Of a DNA stretch of 64,000 bases, positions 55,561-64,000 are shown piece by piece. Origin of the DNA: Rhyzopertha dominica (taxonomy: Eukaryota > Arthropoda > Insecta > Coleoptera > Bostrichidae); NCBI GenBank assembly GCA_025024175.1, contig QCXZ01000075.1:6138001-6202000 (forward strand), given 5' to 3'. The notes beneath the pieces were generated by a model. It worked only from the letters and a program-made list of their open reading frames with translations, made no database searches and was not told where the DNA came from. The position numbers were made by a program, and so were the translations under genes. The stretch's first letter is position 1. Each line of letters opens with the position of its first letter.

Positions 55561-58500
55561 CATTGTGACATTCATTGCTATAGTCTGAAAAAGCAGTAGT
55601 ATATTATAGTGTGTGATGTGTATTTACTAAAAATGTTGATTTTCTATTTTATCCTGTAAATGGAAATTTCTGTTGGGTAATAAATGCATTATTATTATTA
55701 AATTTAGTAATACCAGATCATCTCGAATATCGACACTACAGAAGCAAAAGAAAACGCAATACCTTCCGGTTCTGAAATTTGGTTTGGGGTCTAGTCATTT
55801 AATTATTACTAATTTAGCTTACAAACTAATACTAAATTCATATTTCTCTACCTTTTACTTGTACTTTTTTGTATTTATTTCATTTACCTGAATGATTCTT
55901 AAAGGTTTCTATAGCAACTATTAAGTCAGTAAAATAGCTATTTTAGGGTCCGAATACAGAAAAGAAACGTTTTGTTATAAATTTATTTAGAGAAACAAGC
56001 CTGATACATTTTACTAACCCTGTATAGTGATTGAGCAATCGGTAAAGCGTATGTTATTTACACAAGAAGCTTTCACTGGTGATAACCTAGTTTGGTAAAG
56101 CTGTGGGTAAATAATAAGCTCATTTACCTATATTAAGCAAGAATTGTTCTACGTGTAAAACGCAATATGTCTGGTTTTTTCTTAATTATCACTTTTAAAG
56201 ATTCAAAACATTCATCATCCTGGACGTCCATATCACCGTATTTAAAACATAAACAATGACATATGGGGTCAAGTTGTGGGTTTTTTAATAACGTTGTCGC
56301 CCAGTGTTGTCCTCACATCCGCTGCTATTTTAATGATATTTATACTTCTTAAAAGATAAACGCTAAATCTCATCATAAATCGTATTGTTATCCATATCAC
56401 CCACTTTGTCCTACGTTTTTACTATAAAGATATCAAGCAATAAGAATAATAGGACTTTATTTAAGAATACTATTGGGTGAAGTCTAGCGTAGCTATTCCA
56501 CTCAACCCAAAAAAATATAAACTTAGTTCAATATAAGAAATAAACAAACCAGAAACACAGACAAGTATAGTACCACGCTTTGACTATAATTACAAGCTAA
56601 TGATTTAACTTGTACACCATTTGTTTTTTTAAACTTTCTACAGAGCATATTTTAGTTGAGAAATCATAGTGTTCATTACGTACAACATTTTACAGCAATA
56701 TAAGTAAAAGACCGCGTGTATAGGGAGGTTCGGAAGCTAGGCATTGATATATGGTGGACATATCTAAGAGATAAGTCAGTGCAATGCAAGCTGCGACGAC
56801 TATGAAACTTATCACGCAAGTATTTTGGCGAAGAGGATCGAAAGACACGAAACAAGAAATTTGCAAGATAGTAATAAAAAAGTTGATCAATTTTTAACCA
56901 TTTAAGTTGCTGCATGCACTTACTGATATGAGCATACTTTTTTAGTGCAAATATGAATATGTTATTTTAGTGCAAATATGAATATGTTAACGGCATCGAG
57001 ACAAGGAAAGTATACCATAAAACAATAAAGTAAGCGAGGGATTACCAGCGATTCGCATAATTTTTTTTCTAAGTTTAAAGTTGAGAATAAGATTATTACA
57101 GTACAAGAGCTTTAAAGCAACATAACGTTTTTTAATAACAGAAGACACGTGATTTTTAAAACGAAGGTCATTATCTATACACTTAAACCAAGACTTTTGA
57201 TGCCTTCATATACCAGCAGTTGATTATGATCCACGTGTACTTTAATATCATGCTTCACAAAACATTTTGTGACGATTCTAACGCGATACCGCTTGCATTT
57301 TGTCTATTTCAAAACGATTTGCTAAATTGGGAATACTAGGTTTTTCTTTTCCATATAAATCAATTATTTAATTTTATGTTTAAGTGTTAGGACGTTCTGC
57401 TTTTGTGACATAGTGATTCCAATTATTTGTGTCCGCTTCCTTTCAAAGGCGTGTCCGTCAGAGAGATGTTAGTGTATGTGAATCTTACGGAACAAAATCA
57501 GGACTATGGAAATTTCTCGGTATAAGGGAGATGTCCACCTATTAGAGCTGTCTGCTAACGAAGATTTCACCTACGCTTTTAAGATATTTAGATTTCATAT
57601 TTTAAATTCTTTGTATATTATAGTAATACTACGTTGGCATGGTCGTTTTTATAATCACTGCTATAGATACCTACCAAGTTAGGAACTACCCAATACAGTA
57701 TTACAAGCGTATCAAAGAATACGAGTATTAGAAGTATAGAAAAAAACACAACGGTAACATATACAGGGACATAGCTTTTATACAAAATTCAACGACGAAT
57801 GAACTAATATGGAACTTGCTAGAAAAATTATGAATTAATAAAACGTTTATGTACGGATACGCAAAATTATGTCAGATGCAAAAAAAAATGACGCCGGACG
57901 AATTCGCAAGGCAGAGTGGTATTAAACGATCTTACAAAGTCAAGAGAGGTCAACAAACAACAGTATGGAATCTACGACAAAAAGTGAGAAGGAATTACTC
58001 TACCAAAAAGAATCTTCCAGAGAAAAAAATATGAGTAATACTAAATAATAAGGATGTAAAACGATCTGATACATTTACATACCTATGGGTAATGACCCAA
58101 AAGAATGAAAATAACGATGCAGAAAAATGACAATAAACAATGAAATCCATACTGTTAATATTGTATCATTATCGCCAAAGCTGTATTTATTGCCGATTAT
58201 AAGGGCGTCTTCAAAAATATTTATTTTCTTCTATACACTTACTACATTATGCAAGTCAGTATTTTTATTGCAGACACATAGAAAAAAATTTCTTGCCTGG
58301 CAAGTTTGTAAATGCGTTGTTATAAACAGCTATCATTATTACATACAACGATGGGTTTATTGTGAGACATGACAGAAAATCATCAAAGGTTTTGTAAAAT
58401 TGTCTAGGCAGGAAAAATGGAGGTACTTAAGAACTTAGATCATTTATCATTATTTCAGTAATTTAACTTCTTCGATTGTTTCAGAACTGACAACTATTTT

Positions 58501-58729
58501 ATGTAAGGACATTGAAAGGACAATTTATTTTTGAGAACCGCTAAATATTTAACGCATTTGATGATAAAGGATTGAAAAATTTGGACAAACCTAAGCTATT
58601 TAAATACAATAAACACCAAAAGCTACCTAAGGCTAGCGGGGAAAGAATAATTTTGTGAAAACGTTGCGGCATGGATTTTTGAGCAAATCCATCACTGCCT
58701 CTAGTTTAGTGTTACAAAGTATGACTTAC
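55561..58729. other. long AT-rich spacer
   Basis: No coding region or recognisable repeat. Sequences near 55960-56035 and 47340-47400 share short pieces (AAGCCTG..CATTTTA), too weak to call. Confidence 0.4.
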
Positions 58730-58854
58730 ATTACTCCAACGTATACATTGAGACCCCAGTAAATATATCACTAACACTCAAAAGTCCATTTCGACCATCA
58801 GCAATACCCCGTATTCACTAATCACACACGCGTCGGCAATGCTATCCCGCGACT
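58730..58854 (-). other. candidate first (non-coding) exon
   Basis: On the minus strand an arthropod initiator TCAGTC (58851-58856, A at 58854) lies in locally GC-rich sequence and is followed 125 bases later by a donor-like AAT|GTAAGT (58730/58729). It could be the first exon of the gene with exons at 34230 and 29019. A TATA box or clear DPE is not seen. Confidence 0.2.
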
Positions 58855-58856
58855 GA
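58851..58856 (-). promoter_or_regulatory. initiator-like motif
   Basis: TCAGTC on the minus strand matches the arthropod Inr TCAGTY. The surrounding 58770-59050 is GC-elevated. It is weak as stand-alone evidence. Confidence 0.2.
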
Positions 58857-59648
58857 GACCTGCCTCACTCGCCGCAAAAGTGGACTAGTCCATTTTTTCC
58901 ACAGTTCCTTGGCAAAAAACCCCGACTAATTAATTCATATCGCTTGCGGTTGGAGTACACGGACTAAAAAAGGCTCGCCCCACGCAAAAACTGGTCGAAA
59001 GACTGTAAACACATCAGCGTTTGATTCTTCTTTTTCTTTCGCGGTTGGTCTCTTACTTAGCATTAACTTTTAACTATTAACTTTGTTGGGTCCAGGTATA
59101 AAGGTGACATATAACATAGGGAAAGTAAAAAAACTTTCTCGCTCCGGGGTGTCGGCGGAAACACCTCGATAAGGTTGACAGACACAAAGGGTTGTTTAGG
59201 AAGAACGTTATTTTTTTCTGTAATCATGTCAAAAAATAATTGTTTTAGCATTATAAGCTACTAGCTACTAGAAATGATATTAATGATTTTAAGGCATCAT
59301 GTTTTGATGAACTGCAAAACGTAAAATCGTTTACAGGGCCTTTATATGTGACTGTTAGGGAGTTATATAAAACCTCACAGTTATGTTTATTGTTGGGCAT
59401 AGATTCTTTTGTCGGATGTTTATTTTAAATAGATGTTCGGGAGTTAGTACGTATTCCGCGTTTATTCTATTTAAGGTTATTATTAGCCTTCTACTTTTAA
59501 ATTTGTGGAACCATGGTTTTTTTTTATTCTATCCACGATACGATGACACCTTTTGCCTTTATAGCTGCTAATTTCTAATTATCTGTCCATAGTGGGATGA
59601 TGTTTCAAATTTCAAATTTTCTTGTATTCTATATATATTTTTTGCCAA
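58857..59648. other. spacer, possible promoter-proximal region
   Basis: 58857-59060 is GC-elevated, then AT-rich. No coding signal. Confidence 0.3.
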
Positions 59649-59650
59649 TA

Positions 59651-60879
59651 CAGGATGTTTCACGAATGATAATGACCCTGACGAAATTAAAAATGCTACC
59701 CAAAATACATGCTCATAGCAAATGTGGTTATTTTACATAATGGTATTATTTTAAAAATAAATTGGGAATCCATGACGGCTATGCGCTATGGTTCCTCTCA
59801 CTCTATTTATTAAAAGGCTAAATGTATGAAAATGATGAAAAAACAGATATGACTTTGATTTATGGTGAAGGCAAGAAAAATGCTTCTGCTGCTGCCCGAT
59901 TATACAGACAACGCTTTCCAAATAGAAGAGCTCCTGCCGGTAAAATTTTCAAAAGACTTGAATTAACTTTAAGGACAAACTGGCCACCACTGAAAAAATC
60001 AAGAGAAAGAACAGCAACAGCCCCTGACAATGAAATTAGAATATTGGAAATGATTGACGAAAATCCACATATTAGTCAAAGGGTAGTCTCAAGAGCAATC
60101 GGTATTAGTCTGTCTTCAGTACACCGAATAATTAAAGGTAATCAATTTCATCCGTATCGCTTGCAATTGGTTCAGGCCTTAAAGGAGACAGATTATCCTA
60201 AAAGACTGGCTTTTTGTAACTTTTTTCGGGAACACCAAAATTTGAATGTGAGATTTTATGACAACATTTGCAACAGTTAACAAACATAACATGCATTATT
60301 ATGCGCAAGAAAATCCGCGTTGAATTTGAGAAGGACATTTTCAAACTATCTACTCGACGAATGTCTGGTGCGGAATATTGGGGAATCAAATTGTTGGCCC
60401 TTATTCTTTTCACGATAGTTTAAACGGTAACACTTATCTAAATTTTTTAAGAAACATTTTATATATGGTTCCAACAAGATGGGGCACCTGTGTATTATCA
60501 TAGAATAGTGCGAAATCATCTTGATTTGGTTTTGCCTAACCGATGGATAGGTAGAGGTTCAATTAATCCTTGGCCACCGAGAAGCCCGGACCTTACTCCT
60601 TTGGATTTTTTTCTGTGGGGAATGGTAAAAGACCAAGTATACGAAACACCAATTGAAAGTGTAGAACATTTAGAAAATAAAATACGTGATGCTTGTAGAT
60701 CCATCACTCCAGAAATGTTAATGCCTGTTAAAAGATCATTTTGGGCACGAATTCATGTTTGTGAAAACAGCAGAAGGCGACATTTTGAGCATTTATTACA
60801 TTAATCTTATTGAAATGAAATGTATTTTGTGTTGCATTTTTAATTTCGTCAGGGTCATTATCATTCGTGAAACATCCTG
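59651..60879 (+). mobile_element. DD41D element, copy C
   Basis: 1229 bp between TA dinucleotides (59649-59650, 60880-60881), with the same inverted ends as copies A and B (ATGTTTCACGAATGATAATG). It is shorter than copy B by several internal deletions. Confidence 0.9.
59822..60804 (+). pseudogene. DD41D transposase, copy C
   Basis: A 152-codon frame from MYENDEKTDMTLIYGEGKKN keeps both N-terminal helix-turn-helix regions (ASAAARLYRQRFPNRRAPAG; ISQRVVSRAIGISLSSVHRI) up to FYDNICNS. There a deletion removes the first catalytic Asp (copy B: SSDEARF). Shifted frames carry YYAQENPR and SLNGNTYLNFLRNI. A deletion of about 60 bp precedes WFQQDGAPVYYH (second Asp). RWIGRGSINPWPPRSPDLTP and LDFFLWGMVKDQVYETPIES (third Asp) run intact to HFEHLLH at 60804. 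The second-to-third Asp distance is 41 residues. Confidence 0.8.
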
Positions 60880-60881
60880 TA

Positions 60882-61199
60882 TAGTCCCTGAAATCCATTT
60901 CGTTGTTTGTGTGTTTCTCTTGAGTCCGTTATCGGCATAGCATATATTGATTTATATTCTGCTTCATACATAGGTAATATGTCCTTTGTAGTTCAATTAC
61001 TTGGTCCATAGCCGCTATTATTGACGGGGGTTACTTGTTTTTCCAGAATTTTATTTTCTGGTTAATTAGGCTGTGCATACCAAAAATTTCTTTCTTGGCA
61101 TAGCTGCTGTTTTTCATCCAATTTTTTGATATGAAGTTGTTGTAAATTTCAATTCTTCAGTATTCTAGAGGTAACTCTCCTAATTCAGCAAATATAACG
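60882..61199. other. spacer
   Basis: Nothing recognised. Confidence 0.4.
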
Positions 61200-61790
61200 T
61201 TTGTAGGTTGATTTCATACACCCCATCGTTACTTTTAGTGCTTGAAGTCAGTTTTGCTGATCATATTGCATCCATCATACCAACATCTAAATATTGTCTT
61301 ATTCAAGCTTTGTATATTAGTAATAAGCAATAGGGCTGGCTCCCCACCATGTCTATGTAACTGCCCTTAATTCGTTTATAGCTTTTAGAGCTTTGCTACT
61401 AATATATTTCCATATAATTTTGCTGTCATAAAATACTCCCAGATATTTATATTCAGTGTGCCATTCTATTCGTTGCCCATTGTATTTAATATATTTTGTC
61501 ATTCTTATATTCATGTTTGGTAAAATATATAGCTTTAGATTTGTCTATAGATATTGGTAAATTATTGGCATGCATCCATCGATGAATACTTTGCAGATGT
61601 AAATTAATTTTTTTGATGATGCGATTCCAATCTTTACCGTGACAGATAAAAACGATGTCATCCGTATATTGTGTGATCCGGCTACCATTTCTGATTGGCT
61701 GTATGAAATCAACCATATGTAGGTATATTTAATAATTTTGGGCTTGAAGGTGGTCCCTGAGGGATTCCTATAAATGGCTTATCAGCGTTT
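61200..61790 (-). mobile_element. LINE reverse transcriptase remnant (R1/I-like)
   Basis: Minus strand: PFIGIPQGPPSSPKLLN (61745-61790), then a 76-codon frame (61486-61716) with SRITQYTDDIVFICHGKDWN (YTDD in place of YADD), INLHLQSIHRWMHANNLPIS and DKSKAIYFTKHEY. WHTEYKYLGVFYDSKIIWKY follows near 61440-61480, with weaker thumb sequence to about 61200. The order IPQGPPxSP / YxDDIVF / WxxxNxLxxSxxKSxxxxFT fits R1/I-group LINEs. Stops and shifts are present. Confidence 0.7.
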
Positions 61791-63727
61791 GATTTTAACG
61801 TGGAATATATTGTCATTTTGAGTTTAAGATAAGATGATAGTGTTTGTACCTGTTTTACCTACATAAGCCGTTTCTGCTATGCAGTTGAACTAAAAAGTCG
61901 TAATTCAATGCAAAATACGATGTATCATTCTTTTCATAGTTTTTACATTCTGAATTCTGGCGTATGTTTTTAATGGAATATAAATACAATAAAAGCTGAT
62001 ATGAAACTGAAGAAGTTTAAAGGTCATTATAACGCGTAGGGAAATAATCTGACAATTGTTCTTTAACTTACATCTATTTAAACTGTATTGTAATAAATAT
62101 GAGTAATTCATTAAAACCATTAACTTAGTATATTTTAGGAGCTTACTAAATATGCTGGTGAAGGAGTTGCAGAATGCTTAGGAAAACCCCGGTTCTGTTA
62201 GTCATCAGTCCAGAACTTAAAATTTATAGCTGCGACAATAAAAAATTTAATAAAGCACGACAACTAAGACGACTTTTATTCCGAAAAGCATCGCTTTTAT
62301 TTTTGTTCCCGGAACACCAAAACATTACGCTCATTCTTTTTTTAGGCAGTTACCACGTATAATTTATTTTAAATTGGTGTATACAATGATCAAAATACAC
62401 AGAATACGACTAATCTTTTTTTCAGAACCACGTTTGTTTAGATTAGTTTTTAGGTTCACCGCCAAATTCGACCATTAAAAAATCTGCACTATATGATTAA
62501 TTAATTATCTTAATTGCGTCATTTCTAAGCCTCGTCATATTCCGGCCAAGATTAATCAAATTTTGTTTCTCGGAAAACTGACAACACCATCAAAGGAACA
62601 CCTTGATAAACCAGATGTAATATTCCTGTTAATATTTTCTCACAATTTGGTTAGTTCGGTGTTATCTTCTTTAAAAACGTTTCACGGCCACCTGGCAAGC
62701 TTCCCAGTTAAAAATAACTCGATATGAGTAAGGATTTGATCTTGAAAAAGTTGATCCGCGGGCAGTTTATTCAGCTCCGGATGTGATCAATCGTGGTACC
62801 GCTGAAACACGATATGTAATCGGCAAATTGCGAGTAAAAGAGTCTGTTGCTTCTAAATATAGCCAAATTATTACACGTTAATGAGATGTGTGCGCAAGAG
62901 CGGATCCAGGTGTCAAATCCGGGGGGGGGGTCACCAAGTCAGGATATGCTCCAATTTTATTAAAATAATCTAATTAAAAAGCAATTGTTGTAAGTAGAAA
63001 TAATTTTAGTGCAATAACAAAATTTGCGTCTCCTCGCGAAACGAGTTATGATTTCTTAATCCTCTTCAATCGGTAAGTGCCAGTTCAGATTAAAAACTCG
63101 GAAATTCGTTGTGCACGAATGAAAGTGGCAGGAATACGTTGCTTTTATCTCATTAAAGAAATAAATGCGCATTTGAGTAATGGTGAAAACAATCAATAAT
63201 AAAGGCAATACAATCTCATTAATTAGTTATTAGTTGTAAAGACTTACCAAAAATATTCTGCGAATATGGTTTTGATTGTTTAAGCACTTTATTACCTCCA
63301 TAAAAGTAATGACGCTCAGATGTTTAGAATACATTTGAACGATCCCGGTGAGGATGGGCCGTACTCAAGTTTAACATAAATACAAATTATCAATTTGAAC
63401 AGATTTACCTGTAACTTACTTTTAATTATGTTCTAAGTAAATATGTACAAAAAGCTGTTATTCCTGGAAATGCACCGGCAATCTTTCTCCAAAATATTTA
63501 CCTGTGAACCTATTTAATCCCTTATGGTGTGTGTCAAATTTAGAAACAATCATTTTCTTTTTGTATGTCAACTAGTCAAGTTCTTGTATTCTTCCGTTTG
63601 CAGCCCATTATTGGTTATATAATTTCTCAACAAAACAGTTCCTTTCAAGACTATACATTTTATTAAAATAGCAACAAATTTTGGGGAAAACACTACAAAT
63701 TTAAATATTCCTAATGCACTTATAAAA
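61791..63727. other. spacer with a GC-elevated part and a G10 run
   Basis: 62450-62900 is unique, of balanced composition and non-coding, with ATTAATTAATTA and several CCGG-type clusters; possibly regulatory. A run of ten G (62921-62930) follows GCGGATCCAGG. The rest is AT-rich. Confidence 0.3.
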
Positions 63728-63871
63728 ATGTGGAGACCGCGAAATGGGGTGGATGTTTCCCACCCACAAGAAGGTGAAATAAACGTAAAGGTTGTCGAAG
63801 AAGGCGAAATGGCAGATGATATTTTTAATAATAATAATAATAATGCATTTTTTACACAGCACACACTATAA
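63728..63871 (+). other. small open frame, uncertain
   Basis: 47 codons from MWRPRNGVDVSHPQEGEINV, acidic, with an Asn run from (AAT)n and ending FFTQHTL. The start has no strong context and no neighbour supports it. The opposite strand is also open over 110 codons, which reads as low-complexity shadow. It could be an exon piece or a repeat fragment. Confidence 0.2.
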
Positions 63872-64000
63872 TATAATATGCTACTGCTCAATTTCCACAA
63901 ACGACAACAGCTTTTTCAGACTATCACAATGAATGTCACAACGTCCAGATATCCTATTAAAATCATTCGACATAAGAAAAACACGCGAGTTAACAAGCAC
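63872..64000. other. end of window
   Basis: Nothing recognised. Confidence 0.4.

Noticed and set aside
55960..56035. Possible MITE end (ACCCTGTATA) near 56.0 kb, paired with GCAGGGTGTTTTA at 47.1 kb
   Set aside because: The ends are 9 kb apart, match only in a short word, and no second end was found near either.
63568..63900. 110-codon minus-strand frame with hydrophobic stretches
   Set aside because: It reads through an (AAT)n run giving a Leu run; hydrophobicity is a composition effect and the other strand is as plausible.

Overview
The window looks like AT-rich insect nuclear DNA, most likely from a beetle, although the species cannot be fixed from sequence alone. The reasons are the Tc1/mariner, mariner, hAT, Penelope-like (PLE) and jockey/RTE-type LINE remnants, the insect-style splice sites, and a near absence of intact reading frames. 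Scattered single N bases point to an unfinished assembly.

The only host gene I can support lies on the minus strand. A coding exon at 29019-29242 has a clean acceptor and a clean donor. It starts a protein with a short cytoplasmic tail and one membrane anchor (type II topology). A non-coding exon at 34230-34394 has equally good splice signals. A weaker candidate first exon lies at 58730-58854. If they belong together, almost the whole window is 5' UTR and first introns of one long gene whose remaining coding exons lie beyond position 1. The gene product is not identified.

The rest is a mobile-element graveyard. (1) IS630/Tc1-mariner elements whose transposases have 41 residues between the second and third catalytic Asp (DD41D spacing): 1505-2165, a nearly complete 2.0 kb element with long inverted ends at 24064-26061, three copies of one short-ended family (36120-37479, 42729-44155, 59651-60879), and two copies of a long-ended family (38461-40037, 48484-51081). 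(2) A mariner (DD34D) at 51084-52245 sits exactly on the TA next to the end of the 48484-51081 element. (3) Two DDE_3-type transposase pseudogenes (27930-28450, 30165-31483) have both lost the catalytic Glu. (4) A 1487 bp non-autonomous hAT element (34523-36009) has a perfect 8 bp target duplication and TATCGATA at both ends. (5) PLE pieces with reverse transcriptase, GIY-YIG endonuclease and hammerhead-like ribozyme motifs lie near 5.0, 9.1-10.2, 12.9, 30.0, 31.9, 41.1, 45.6-46.8 and 52.9-54.5 kb. (6) LINE fragments occur at 0.1-0.8, 1.06-1.5, 13.3-14.1, 15.6-16.0, 18.1, 22.2-23.2, 33.2-33.9, 54.5-55.5 and 61.2-61.8 kb.

Between these are AT-rich spacers and several segments of more balanced composition (7.08-7.30, 10.23-10.57, 14.82-15.20, 23.59-23.84, 37.70-38.11, 44.63-44.96, 52.26-52.80, 62.45-62.90 kb), which are candidate regulatory DNA in the introns. 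The best leads are the hammerhead-like motifs shared by different PLE families, the palindromic PLE insertion with an 11 bp target duplication, the hAT element with DREF-type sites, and two hairpins at 14.25 and 16.75 kb.
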